A stretch of 64,000 nucleotides of DNA from Apium graveolens (lineage: Eukaryota; Streptophyta; Magnoliopsida; Apiales; Apiaceae): assembly GCF_009905375.1 (NCBI RefSeq), contig NC_133649.1, positions 228,236,999-228,300,998 of the forward strand, in the 5' to 3' direction. The notes below the pieces were generated by a model. The model was not told the DNA's origin. It saw nothing but the letters and a program-made list of their open reading frames with translations, and ran no database searches. Every line of letters starts with the position of its first letter. Within the stretch, counting starts at the first letter, position 1. The translations under genes were made by a program, and so were the position numbers. This document shows, piece by piece, positions 1-11,736 of this stretch.

Positions 1-161
1 AGAACTCTTTGTACACTTTACTTTGTTCAATTTTCAAATAAAATGTAGCACTTACTAGTTTTATCTACCATAATTTACTTTGTACATTTAGGGTGTTATG
101 TTATCATCAAGTTTCTCTTAATTTATGGTTACAATTCCAGTAGACATAAATTGGGGGAGAT
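1..161 (+). mobile_element. 3' internal end of Copia element D
   Basis: Non-coding tail of a Copia element that begins left of the window. It ends in the polypurine tract AAATTGGGGGAGAT (148-161), directly before LTR D. The same tail and tract precede the LTRs of elements A and B, so D belongs to the same family. No coding sequence is visible in these 161 bases. Confidence 0.8.
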
Positions 162-1198
162 TGTTCGGAATATGTTGTGAACTTAATGATAAGTTGGACA
201 AAACACCTTAGTAGATTTAACTTAGTGTTTTTGTAGCTCTTGACAGATGTTCTACAATAGTCCCGACGGATGAACTTTATAGTCCCGACGGATGACTACT
301 GAACATCCATCGAGAGTGTAGCATATGTAATAATAAGTCTTGTAGCACATGTCTGCAAACAACAATGTATTAATTGAGTAGATGTTGTAGGATTCCTTAA
401 GTCATGTTGACTACTAGATTAATATGCAGAATAGGGTGGCTAATTGTAAATATAAGATGTCTTTTAATTCTGTATAAGTGAAATAGAGTCAAGTGGCAGA
501 AAGGTTCCTGACGGATGATCTACAAAGGCTCCCGACAGGTAATCAACAAGGAATCCGACGGATGACCAACATAGTCCCGACGGATGATCATATTCAAAAG
601 AGCAATTGACAGTGACACCACAGTCACATGCGTCGAGTGTTTGTAAATGGAATGTGGCATCCTAATTGCAGGATTTAGAGAACAAAGAAGCATTATTATT
701 TCCATGCAATTATGAAGATATTCAAAGATGATGGATAGTGTAATGAAGCAGCATGAAATTAGACTAGAAACAATTTTTGTTTTACTTGTTTGTCTTTTTA
801 TCATGTAACTTGATAATATATAAACCAAGTGTAGCAAGTAGAACCAAATATCAAGCAAGCATTATATTCAGAGAGATAGAAAAGGTTGTATCTGTTAAGC
901 ATCTCTTTGTAATTCTGCAAGTTCACTTGTAAGCAGTTGTGTGCTATTCAAGCATCACAGAGTTCTCATCTTAATATATATATATATATCTGGTGGATAA
1001 GTTCAAATCTACCAGAAAGTTTTAAAGCCTTGTGTTTTATTTCTTTGTGTTTGATTTTCATATCTTTATCATTCTGCAACATAGAAAAATCTGCACAGTT
1101 ATAGTATTAAGTAAGAACAGTTTTAAAATCAGAAAAAGAAACCAGAATTACATTCAACCCCCCTTCCGTAATTCTTGTTGCATTGTTTGGTATTAACA
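162..1198 (+). repeat. 3' LTR of Copia element D
   Basis: About 1.04 kb, starting TGTTCGGAATATG and ending GGTATTAACA, preceded by a polypurine tract. It aligns by eye with the LTRs of element B, including the near-terminal CATTCAACCCCCCTTCCGTA block. Where B carries CAACGGATGA repeats, D carries CCGACGGATGA repeats (for example near 262, 282, 551 and 575). A TA dinucleotide run lies near 974-988. The element is inserted in the reverse transcriptase of relic C; the right flank is AGAGT. The left end is outside the window, so the TSD cannot be checked. Confidence 0.88.
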
Positions 1199-1868
1199 AG
1201 AGTGCATTACTGAATAGAAATTTAGAAGAATAAGTGTACATGGAATAACCTCTAGGATTTGATGATACAAATATGGTGAACGTTATGTATTTTTTATTCA
1301 AAGCTCTCTATGAAATGAAGCAAACACCAAGGACATGGTATGACACTCTCTTAGAATTTTTACTCGAAAATGATTTTACTAGAGGTGTTATAGATAAAAT
1401 TCTGTTTCATAAAATGCATAAGACTAATATGATATTAGTTTAAGTATTTGTTGACGATATTATATTTGGTTCTACTAATGATGATCTTTGCAAGAGATTT
1501 TCCAAGTTAATGCAGAGTAAATATGAAATCAGCATGATGGGAGAGTTTAATTATTTTCTTGGATTACAAGTGAATCAAAGTAAAGATGGCATATTAAGTT
1601 GTCAATCCAAGTACATATGAGAACTTCTCAAGAAGTACAATCTGAAAGATTCAACTCCAACAAAGACTCAAATTCCAACTTCCACTAAGCTTGATTAGGA
1701 AAAATTATTGAGAAGGTTGGAATCACAAGCAATAGAGGTATGATCAGCTCATTATTATATCTTATAGTACGTAGGCCGGAAATTATGTTTGCAACATGCT
1801 TATGTACTAGGTTTCAAGAAGACTCTAAAGAATCTCATCTTATATATGTTATACAAATTTTTAGGTAT
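1199..1868 (+). pseudogene. pol: Copia relic C: reverse transcriptase fragment
   Basis: Plus-strand translation gives Copia reverse transcriptase from just after the conserved DVK-S-A-F-L motif. It includes ALYEMKQTPRTWYD and the catalytic FVDD (1447-1458), then GEFNYFLGLQVNQSKDG. There are in-frame stops (for example TAA at 1441-1443) and frameshifts, so it is dead. The reading stops abruptly at 1868, where element B begins, and resumes at 48428 with RNase H; the direct repeat GGTAT (1864-1868 and 48428-48432) marks the B insertion. C is the oldest layer of the nest. Its upstream part is cut off by element D. Confidence 0.88.
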
Positions 1869-2876
1869 TGTTATTTGCAAACATTCTAAACAAGAATTAC
1901 AGAAGGGGGGTTGAATGGAATTCTAGCTTCTTTTTGAATATCAAGAACAGTTCCTCTACAAATAAATAACTTTGTTTGATTTTGTAATAATGCGGAATGA
2001 AAGTAAAGTATAAATCAAAGCACAAAGTATTTAAATACAAGTATTTAAAAACTTTCTGGTGGATTGAACTTTTCCACCAGAGATATATTAAGTAGAGAAC
2101 TCGGTGTTACAAAATGTACACAACTGCGTACAAGTTGAACAACAAGAACATAGAAATTCTTTTCAGATTTTGCCTTATCTATTTCTCTGGTAAAATGCAT
2201 ACTTACTTGGATGCTATTCAATTTGCTACCCTTGTTTTATATATCACCAAGTTACATGATAAAAAGACAAGATAATAGGACAAACTATTTCTAGTCTAAT
2301 TTCATGCTGCTACACTTCTCTTTCCAGCATCTTTGAATATCTTCAATTAAGCATGGAAATGGAAATGCTTCTTTGTTCTCTAAAACCTGAATTAGGCTGC
2401 CACATTGCATTTTCATATAACCAACGCATGTGACTGTCAAGTCACTATCAACTGCTTTTTTTAAATATGATCATCCGTTGAGACTTAGATTGATCATCCA
2501 TTAAAACTTTGGTTGATCATCCATTGAGACTTATGTTGATCATCCGTTGAAACTATGTGAATCATCCGTTGGGATTGTCTTCTTGTCATTTGACTCTATT
2601 TCATTTATACAAGATTACAAGGCATCTAATATTTAAAATTAACCATCCTATCTTGCATATCAATCTAGTAGTCAATCATGACTTAAATATTCTACAACAT
2701 CTAGTTCACTAAGTTACTTAAGTATGCAGAAATGTGCTACTAGTATTATTGTTACATAAGCTACTCTTTCAATGAATGTTGAATTGATCATCCATTGAAA
2801 GATACAATTTCACTTAAATAAAATCTACTAAGTGTTTTGTTCAAGTTATCATCAAGTACACAACAAATTCCTAACA
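1869..2876 (-). repeat. 3' LTR of element B
   Basis: Begins TGTTATTTGCAAACATTC and ends TTCCTAACA on the plus strand, the reverse complement of a TGTTAGGAATTTG...AACA LTR. It contains several ATCCGTTGA and ATCCATTGA motifs between about 2465 and 2800. It matches 47417-48427. Confidence 0.9.
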
Positions 2877-2891
2877 ATCTCCCCCAATTTA
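2877..2891 (-). other. Polypurine tract of element B
   Basis: Plus-strand ATCTCCCCCAATTTA; read on the minus strand this is TAAATTGGGGGAGAT, immediately upstream of the 3' LTR. It is the expected second-strand primer and is nearly identical to the tracts of D (148-161) and A (42448-42460). Confidence 0.85.
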
Positions 2892-3727
2892 TGTCTACTG
2901 GAATTGTAGCCATAAGTTAAGAGAAACTTGATGATAACAAAACACTCTATAAATACAGAATGAAATAAAGTAGATTAAAATTTACAAGTGTTGCAGTTTA
3001 TTGAAAAATCTCAAAAAGAAAGATTTGTAGAGTGTCTTATAGATCATTTTCAAGGTGCTCCTCTAGACTGAGCAAATTTAGATCATTTCTTTGATGGTCT
3101 TGACTTCTTTCCCAACTTCACATCATTTAATTCAATCTGATATTGGAGTTGTCTGAAAAATTCTGATTCATCCTCAATTGTTAGATCCGGCTTTTCTTGC
3201 ATCTCCTTGAGAGTTTCATTGCTTGCAATCTTTAGCTGGTCTTCCAATCTGAAGAATCTTCTAATGTATTTTTCATCCTTGAACTCCATAATCCAATATG
3301 GCCTCAAATGCACCCTATCTCCATTGAAAGGAATTGTCAATACTCTGGGGAGTGCATTTGGTCCTCTCCAGCTATTACTTATCTCCTCAATCTTGTTTAG
3401 TACCATTTTCTTGGCAACTATATTAAATCCAAAGTTTTTCTTAATTGCAGAGAAGATGGTCACTAAAGTGGAATAACCTTCATTGAGAATTCTGTGAAGT
3501 GGCCATGTAGTCTCTTTACCACCCTTGTACCTAAAGACTAGTCTTTCTGGAAGGTGCTTTTAGGCATCAATAGATCTGACTTCTTCTAGATCATCCAGAT
3601 AGAGATTTCTGTCTGAAAGTTCTTTGATGTCATATATGCAGAGTTGATCTCCCTTGTTGACATTAGGTTTGGGTTTGGCCACTTGATTGGATTTAAGCTT
3701 GGTAGGCTTGACTGTTTTGACTACTCT
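2892..3727 (-). pseudogene. Element B aORF, C-terminal part
   Basis: The minus strand has an open stretch of 126 codons (3463-3083) ending in a basic tail (KLGKKSRPSKK). It continues upstream with mutations to 3727, where A is inserted. The closest relative in the window is the C-terminal end of A's aORF (41998-42273): both share RRFFRLEDQLKIASNETL followed by an acidic stretch and a lysine-rich end. The other half of this ORF lies at 43535-46972. The downstream 190 bases are untranslated tail. The biochemical function is unknown. Confidence 0.78.
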
Positions 3728-4836
3728 TGTTAGGAATATGTGTATTAGTTTGATGATAAGTTAAACAAAACACTAAGTAGGAATCCAGTGTCTGTAGCCT
3801 CAACGGATAAGACTATTCTGGCTATCCGTTGATGGAGTAGCTTTACTTAGAAATAAGTTTAGTATTGTAGCACATTCCAGTTTCTGTATTCAAGTTACAA
3901 TTCTTAGATGTTGTGGGAAATTATAAGTCATGTTGACTACTAGTGGATATGCAAATAGGAGGGCTAATTGTAAATATTTCATGCCTTGTAATTTCGTATA
4001 AGTGAAGTAGTATCAACTGATAAGCTAAAGACCTTCAACGGATAAGAAACAAAGCTTCAACGGATGTCTCTAAAGCTTCAACGGATAACATCCATCAACG
4101 GATGAGTGCATCAACGGATCAGTGCATCAACGGATGAGTGCATCAACGGATGAAGCTTCAACTGCTAATGCATCAACGGATAAAGCCATCAACGGATTAA
4201 AGCTTCAACGGATACTAAGTTTAATAGCAGTTGACAGTGACAATTCATAAGCTGACAGAGGCACATGGGTTGACAGAGACAATTGGAATGTGGAAGCCTC
4301 TTGGAGGAATCAAGAAAATGCAGCATTTCCATTCTGGTGCAAACAAGGAAGTATTCAAAGATTCACAGATTATCCTAGATTGCATTGGATAGAGAAATGA
4401 AGAAAAAACATGTGAAGAATCTTTTCAATTGTATTTTATATTTTTGTCTTCACTTGTAAACTTGGTGATATATAAACCAAGTTGCAGCTAGTAATTAGAG
4501 TGTAAATTTTCCAGAGCTGTTTAGAAAAATATTGAGAGAAAATGATCTAGTTTGTACTAGGAAGCAGCTGTGATCAATTTCTTGAATCACGGATTTTCTG
4601 AAAAAACACATCTCTGGTGGAACAACAAATCCACCATAAAAGTTTTTAAGCCTTTTTTGTTCTTTACATTTGTGTTTGAATATATATATATCTGTCTGCA
4701 CCAGCTCAAAGCAATTCACACACACTTGTTCATCAAAACACATAGCCTTTGAAACTGCTCAAAACTTGAAAAAGTTTTGAGATTTACATTCAACCCCCCT
4801 TCCGTAAATCTCATTGTTAGTTCCTTGGGAATAACA
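3728..4836 (+). repeat. 5' LTR of element A
   Basis: Begins TGTTAGGAATATGTG and ends CTTGGGAATAACA. It carries about a dozen copies of TCAACGGAT, one inverted pair at 3800-3808 and 3824-3832, and a 16-bp tandem array from 4093 (unit CATCAACGGATGAGTG, about four units). The 3' LTR is shorter by about two array units. A TATATATATATC stretch lies near 4681. Confidence 0.93.
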
Positions 4837-4850
4837 ATTAGTATCAGAGC
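4837..4850 (+). other. Primer binding site of element A (tRNA-iMet type)
   Basis: ATTAGTATCAGAGC follows the 5' LTR. The usual plant initiator-Met primer site reads TGGTATCAGAGC, so A has a G-to-A change at the second base. Element B retains ATTGGTATCAGAGC. The change may weaken priming. Confidence 0.85.
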
Positions 4851-4896
4851 AAACTCTTAACTTACAAAGAGTTTAAAGATCTATTCTACTAACATC

Positions 4897-7263
4897 ATGA
4901 GTAAGAAGGATATTGGTGTAAAGATTCCAATCCTGGAAAGAGATAATTATCATCACTGGAAAGTGAAGATGCATCTACATCTTCTCTCTCAAGATGAAAG
5001 CTACATCAACTGCATTGAAAATGGTCCTCACATCGCTCACAAGGTGGCCACAGCTGCAACTGCCACAGTTGCTATTGGACAGTCTATTCCCAAGCCAAAA
5101 GCAGAATGGACTAATGAAGATATTAAAGAGGTTCACAAGGACAAGAAAGCCATGAACATTCTGTTTAATGGTCTAGATCAAGATATGTTTGATAATGTCA
5201 TTAACAACCAAACTGCTAAGGAAATTTGGGATATTGTGCAACTTATTTATGAAGGTACTGAACAAGTTAGAGAAAACAAAATGCAGCTTCTCATTCAATA
5301 GTATGAATACTTTCACTTTGAAGAAGGAGAATCACTGAATGATACCTTCAATAGATATCAGAAACTGTTGAATGGATTGAAGCTGTATGGCAGAGTGTAC
5401 CAAGTCAAAGACTCTAATTTAAAATTTATAAGGTCTCTACCAAAGGAATGGAAGCCTATGATTGTTTCACTAAGGAATTCTCAAGATTATAAGGACTTCA
5501 CACTTGAAAGATTATATGGAATTTTAAAGACCTATGAACTTGAGATGGAGCAAGATGAGCTGTTGGAAAAAGGAAAGAGAAAAGGTGGATCAGTTGCACT
5601 TGTAGCTGACAATGAGAAGACTGAAGCCAAGAATGAAGAAAAGACAATGCCAAGTCTCAAAATTGGCACAAGCAAATCAGAATCAAGCAAGGAAAAGGAG
5701 CAAGTAGCTGAGGTTGAAGATAATTCTGGTCAAGATGACTCTGATGATGTTGATGAACATCTGGCCTTTCTGTCCAGGAGGTTTGCAAAGATGAAATTCA
5801 AGAAAAATGCTAGATTCACTAAGCCAAACAAGAACATGGTGGACAAATCTAAGTTCAAATGTTATAACTGTGGCATAAGTGGACACTTTGCAAATGAGTG
5901 CAGAAAGCCAACCTCTGATAAGAAGAAATTTGAGCAGGTGGATTATAAAAAGAAATATTTCGATTTGCTCAAACAAAAGGAAAGAGCTTTTCTGACTCAA
6001 GATGACTGGGCAGCAGATAGAGCCAATGAAGATGATGATATGGAATATGTCAACCTAGCCCTGATGGCTAATTCTGATAAAAATGAAACTAGTTCATCAA
6101 GCAACCAGGTAATTACTACTGACCTCTCTCAGCTTTCTAAGATTGAATGCAATGAAGCCATAAATGATATGTCTAATGAATTATATCATTTGCGTGTTTC
6201 CCTTAAATCACTAGCTAAAGAAAACACAAGAATCAAAGAGAATAATTTGTTGTTAAGTGATAGGAATGCTGTGTTAGAGGGTAAGGTAATTGAGCTTGAA
6301 AAGATTAAAATCAAATGCTTAACTGTTGAAAGTGAACTAGAAGAATCTGTTAAGAAAGTAGAAATTCTTTCTAAACAACTAGAACGTGAGCAAGAGGTAA
6401 TCAAGGCCTGGAAAACATCTAGGGATGTTAGTGCTCAGATTGTCAAGGTTCAGGGAATTGAATCACTCTGTGAGAGTGCCTGGAAGAAAAACAAAAAGGA
6501 AGTAGAATTAATTGATGGATTATTAACGGATGATGAAAGTTATCCGTCGAAGGAAGAAAAGGAGCATCCGTTGAAGGCTCATCAATTAAAACAAGCAAGT
6601 GACTCTAAAAGGAACAATTTGAAAAATCTCAATAAAAAGTTTGGTTCAACTTCCAAGAACTTTGTCAAAGAAGAAGCTAGCACATCCAAAGATGCCAGTA
6701 AGGTGAATATAGGACACATGACTTTAGATCAATTGAAAAATAGGCTTAAGATGGTTGAGGATAAAAAGGAAACTAAAAGAAAATCAAATAGAAATGGGAA
6801 GGTAGGGATTAACAAACACAACAATTACACACCTGATAAATATGCTCCTAGAAAAAGTTGTGTGCATTGCAAAAGTGTTAATCATCTATCTGCTAACTGC
6901 AAGTTAGTTAAGAATGCTCCCATGCCTTTAACTCCTTCCATGCCTAACATGTCTATGTCACCTCTGCATGCTACGCCTGTTATGTCTCAACAGAATCCTC
7001 ATGCACATTTTGCAAACATGCCATATGTTAATAATCCTTATTTTGCTGCATTTAGTATGCCTCAAATGCCTTACAACATGCCTATGTGGAATAATGTGTT
7101 TGCACAATCTATGCCTTATCAAATTCAACCAAATGTGCTAAATAATTCTGTGACTAACCCTACACTTCAACCAACTACATCTGAGACCAAGGTTGATGCA
7201 AAGTTACCTAAGTCAAAAGATGCTGGAGGTATGAAGTCTAGGAAAAAGACTAACAAGGCTTGA
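4897..7263 (+). pseudogene. gag: Element A gag polyprotein, one internal stop
   Basis: Structural capsid protein of the retrotransposon. Reading starts at the ATG at 4897 (MSKKDIGVKIPILERDNYHHW), the usual Copia gag start. An in-frame TAG at 5299-5301, probably once a glutamine codon, breaks it after 134 codons; the same frame resumes and runs to a TGA at 7261-7263. It holds two CX2CX4HX4C zinc knuckles (5860-5901 and 6859-6900) separated by a long heptad-rich coiled coil (about 6140-6420), then a Met/Pro/Asn-rich tail. The gag frame after the TGA encodes PKETWVPK before a second TGA at 7294-7296, so the first TGA may itself be a premature stop. Pol follows in the -1 frame. Confidence 0.92.
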
Positions 7264-7917
7264 CCCAAGGAAACTTGGGTACCAAAATCAACTTGATTGA
7301 ATTTGTTTGTGTGCAGGGAAAAAGAAGGAATCTATGGTACTTGGACAGTGGTTGTTCAAGGCACATGACAGGAGATTTCACCCTGCTCACAGAGTTTAAG
7401 GAGAGAGCTGGCCCTAGCATAACCTTTGGAAATGACAGCAAAGGGTTCACTATGGGATATGGCTTGATTTCAAAAGAAAATGTCATTATTGATGAAGTTG
7501 CATTAGTTGATGGTCTCAAACACAATCTATTGAGCATCAGTCAACTATGTGACAGAGGGAATACTGTTTCCTTCAATTCGGAAGCCTGTGTTGTTACAAG
7601 TAAGAAGGACAACAAAGTGGTTCTAACTGGAGTTAGAAAAGGGAATATGTACTTGGCTGACTTCAACTCTACAGATGCAGAATCAATTACTTGTCTTCTC
7701 AGTAAAGCAAGTCCAGATGAAAGTTGGTTATGGCACAACAGGCTGTCTCATTTGAATTTCAAAACAATGAATGATCTAGTCAAAAGGGACTTAGTTAGAG
7801 GAATGCCTCTAGTGGAATTCTCAAGGGATGGACTGTGTGATGCTTGTCAGAAAGGAAAGCAAAAGAGAGCATCATTCAGAAAGAAGCTTCAATCATCAAT
7901 TGATGAACCATTACAAC
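7260..7917 (+). pseudogene. pol: Element A pol, 5' part: protease and pre-integrase
   Basis: The frame is -1 relative to gag. It contains the retropepsin active site in WYLDSGCSRHMTG (Asp-Ser-Gly at 7344-7352), then the GAG-pre-integrase zinc region with WHNRLSHLNFKTM and CDACQKGKQKRASF. Coding is broken at 7917 by Gypsy element E and resumes at 34435 with the integrase core. The 5-bp direct repeat ACAAC at 7913-7917 and 34430-34434 is the target site duplication. The protein would aid polyprotein cleavage and integrase N-terminal folding. Confidence 0.92.
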
Positions 7918-10900
7918 TATAACGACTCGTATATTATTTTTAATTATATAATTGTGCAATTATGGAAATTATTAAATAAATAAGATATGTATGTTGGTTT
8001 TGACCGCTATGTGTTGTTAATTATTATCCATATGTGATTTATAGTATATCGAGTTGTCTGTGCGATTAATTATGGGATCATATTGAATTATTTTCATTTT
8101 CAAAAGTAGGTTTAGTGCAAATTTATTTGCATAAATATTGGAATATTTCTAAAATTGTTTTTATGATTTTATAATTACAATAATTATTTTTAGGATTTTA
8201 TAAAATTGAGAAATCAATATTTTATTAATTATTTATCTTTAAATGATTTTATGAATGCTTTTATTTGTAAAATCCATACTTAATTCTATAGTTCTTCAAA
8301 AATTATGAAACTCATATTTATTTAAGTTTGGAATATTCCGAGAATTTTAAAATTATTTTGGAATTTTTCGGGATTAATTTCACGCGCTCGTTGTTTCGCT
8401 TCATTGATAAAAGCGGATATAAAGTGTATTTTAAAAATAGTTTTAAAATTTCAAAATTCATGTTTTTTTTAACTTCGGGATATTTGTAATATTTTAAGAC
8501 TGTTTTTTCTGATTTTCTGAATCTGTTTTAAGTGCACCTTGGTTCGTTAAATGTGAAATACGGTATATACTGCGTTTCAGAAATTATTTTTAAATTATGA
8601 AATTTATGTTTTTGTGAACTTCGGGATATTTATAACGTTTTAAGATTATTTTGGGAGATTTGTTGAGTTTTATTTTGTGCGTTTTATTTCGCTAAATTAT
8701 AAATTTCGGTTAAAGTTGGGCTTGCAATTGGAAATACAGGACACGTGGAGGCATTTTATTCCTTATAGTGATACGTGGCAGTTATCAGTGGACTTATACA
8801 ATTTATTGGGTTTTATTTCTTCATTTCCTCCTAGAAGAAACATCAATTCCTCTCATCTTTCCTCCTTATTCTTTTTTTCCACAAATTTCCCTCATCTCCC
8901 TCTGTTTCTCCACGGTAAGCTAGCAGGGCTATGCTTTCCATTTAAGTGCCGTGATTTCTATTTTTCCTGGTGATTTATGCGGCGCCGGCCGCCCTTCCTC
9001 GGCTTCCGGCGAGGCAGAGGTGGCGAGGCCCATGGCTGTGTTCGTACATGTATATATGTATGTACATGTCGAATATATAGTTGTGTTGCTTGGATTGTAT
9101 AGTTCTGTGTTGCTGTTTGTTGTTTCATTTGTTCCGGCCATTCTCCGGCCCCTTGTCGCGCGTGTGATGCGTGTCCTTGCGTGTGTGTCCTGCTCTGTGT
9201 TGGTGCCTGTGTTGCAGATTGATTGTTCCTCTGTTATTCGGATTAATATTTCAGATTATTAATTTATTTATTTAACTTCTGCAGGAAATTACTTGAGTAT
9301 TATTTGTGAAATAAAATATTTCGTGTGGGGTTATAATAGTTAATCGGTAGGATTCGTGTTGGAAACCCGAAATAAATGGGTACCCGCGGATTTTACCGCC
9401 GTCCGCGATGAATTTCGACGAGCCAACGGTGGACGGTGATGATATAATTTTGAGTCCTAATATTTTAAAATAAATAAGTTAGTTCGTGAGGTTACCGTTG
9501 AAACGAGAATTTGATTTTTCACTAAAGTCGAGTATGTAAATCAGTTGACGAATTGTGATTGGATTAATTGTTAAATTGAACTGGTGGTTGGAATTGTAGT
9601 TGTGAATTTGATTATTGTTGGTTTGACGTCGATTGATGTTTCGACGGGTAGTCCGATAAACAAAGGGGACGCTGCCCGATTTCCGGGAAAATCAAATTAC
9701 GGAAATACGGGAGCATATCCGAGGATTATCGGGACGTCGAGCGAGTATACGTAAATACTTATACGTATGTTTTATACAGAACCTGATTATATGTGGTGTT
9801 GTATGTTTTGACCAAAACACAGTAACCCTAATTTCGTAAAATGACGAGTATACGTATTTTCTGAAAATAAACACTGGATCAATTTCGAGAATGTGAATCC
9901 TAATTATTTTATGTGTTATTCTAATATGAATAATTATGAGTCGGGTTTGAATATCGTTGGGTAAGAATTAGTATCGAGGATATGGCAAGCATACCTAGAC
10001 GTCTAACATAGGGTATTTTCGACCCTGTAGGTTATAGTCGGGAACCTGAAAGTGGACGATGGACTAAAAATAACATAGTGGTTAGTCGACGAGCTCAGTA
10101 GAGTTCCAACAGAAAGACCTGAGTGTCAAAGTCGAATCCAATGGGATCTAGTGGTTGGACGTTAGAGCTTGAGTAGTAGAGTCGGCTCAGAGTTGGTCAG
10201 TAATAGTTGTAAAGCCTTGTAAGGCAAGTTTTTCCGAACTTTTCTGCAAGATATATATTACCAATGTTTTTGAACTATTTTATAACATGTCGCTATTATC
10301 TAGAATAACTCTTGTTTTACATTGCAAGAGCTTTAAACCATTGAACCTTGAACCCTGATTTTCTTGATCTTAAGCCATAAGCCTTATTCTTTGTAACCCA
10401 TCCTTTGTTGATCATCAGACACCAAACCATACAAATATAATACTACTCTTCAAAAGTATAACTACCAAACACCCAAACACTGAAAGAGAATGATTTGAAA
10501 CACTAAAACTTTTATATTCCAATCATTCTTTATAACATCAAAGAACCATATCCCGAAAAATCATTACTGGTCAAATACCTGATCATTTTACAAACTGGAA
10601 AACCGCTTCTTATACATAACCTGATATACCCTTGTGATATCCATGAGTTTTCTAACGTTTTCATGCAAATGTTTAAATATTATTGATTATGATCTTGTTT
10701 TATTGAATCATCTTGTTATCATATTGAACTGCTTTAGGATTGGATAGTTTTAATATATGTGGACCAGATTCGTGGTCAGACCATACCAATGGTCAAGTTA
10801 GGCCAATGTGTGCCTTGGATCCAGTAATTATAGCAGTGCTGTGAGCTTGCTCGGGGTTAGTGCGTGACTGATCAGCAGCCTAACCTTGGTTTTTAAAACT

Positions 10901-11380
10901 TAAAGTGAATATCCAATTCTAATGATTAGTTAAAAAGAAACTTGATTCCTTTGAATCATCTCATTTGGTCATTGTTTAACCTCAGTTATCACTATTATGA
11001 CTTGCTGAGCTAGTTAGCTCACCCTTGCGATTCTTTTATATATTTTACAGTTGAAATGAATATGGATGATAGTGAAGTTCCTCGGTCCAAAGTGCGGGCT
11101 AAGGTTCCAGTTGAGTTGAATCGAGCTAGCAGAAGCGTCATGCGGTATAGAGATAGTCAGATTGTAAGAATGATTTTATTATCAATTGTAAGTTAAATTA
11201 GTTGGGATTTGGTATGTTGTAATAAAGGTTAGGATTGTGGCTTGTTTTCATACTTTAACCCGTTGCGATCCGTGGTTATGTAAAGCAGGGTCATTGCAAA
11301 TAATATTTCTTATTCAGGTTTATATATTGTATATGTGTTGTGGACCCCAAACTTCTGACTCGGGTTTAGAGGGCGCCGCA
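7918..11380 (+). repeat. 5' LTR of Gypsy element E
   Basis: About 3.46 kb, starts TATAACGACTCG and ends GGGCGCCGCA. It has two near-repeats around 8453-8515 and 8595-8650 (each with AACTTCGGGATATTT). There are G-box/ABRE-like sites CACGTG at 8742-8747 and TACGTGGC at 8772-8779, and a GC-rich block at 8978-9033. A 103-codon open frame at 8951-9262 is also present in the other LTR, but looks like chance. The 3' LTR lacks about 80 bases present here near 8170-8250. Confidence 0.92.
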
Positions 11381-11383
11381 GGT

Positions 11384-11395
11384 TGGTATCAGAGC
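11384..11395 (+). other. Primer binding site of element E (tRNA-iMet type)
   Basis: TGGTATCAGAGC, three bases after the 5' LTR, is complementary to the 3' end of plant initiator tRNA-Met and is unmutated. Confidence 0.88.
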
Positions 11396-11736
11396 TACAG
11401 GTTATAAGTCACTAAAACAAGCCTAGATTGTCGGGATTGGGTAAAGGGTTAGGATTAGGAATAGGAAATAGAAAGATAAGACGTCGTGAGGATGAGTGCG
11501 ACTATATATTAAGTCTTCGGCACGGTTCATGTTGCGATTCGGGATTCTTAGCTTGCGATGTGATTTCCAGATAACGGCAATGGCAGATCCTGAATTCCCG
11601 ATGTCATTTGATCGTTTGGAGCTTTCCGTTTGAGGATCGTCATATTCTCTCAGATTGGATTTGCACCTTGTTCCTCCATTAGTATTAGTGGCATTACCTT
11701 CGGTTATGTCAGTTGCACCTCTTCAAGCAATTCTAC
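11396..11736 (+). pseudogene. Element E leader and start of gag remnant
   Basis: Untranslated leader, then probable gag start near 11580 (ATGGCAGATCCTGAATTC). A stop follows almost at once in this frame. The reading is cut at 11736 by element F; TSD TCTAC at 11732-11736 and 25564-25568. Assignment to gag rests mainly on position. Confidence 0.45.

Noticed and set aside
1199..1868. Left and right Copia fragments as two unrelated relics
   Set aside because: The left ends and the right begins at neighbouring positions of the same pol, with GGTAT repeated at both edges, so they are one element split by B.
4035..4212. Regularly spaced short repeats resembling a CRISPR array
   Set aside because: The repeat core is only 9 bases with 7-20 base spacers, it lies inside a plant LTR and recurs in gag, pol and aORF. 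There are no cas genes.
8951..9262. 103-codon open frame in both E LTRs, possible LTR-encoded protein
   Set aside because: It is present twice only because the LTRs are copies. It has no domain, and codons follow the GC-rich block and TG-rich run. Kept only as a note.
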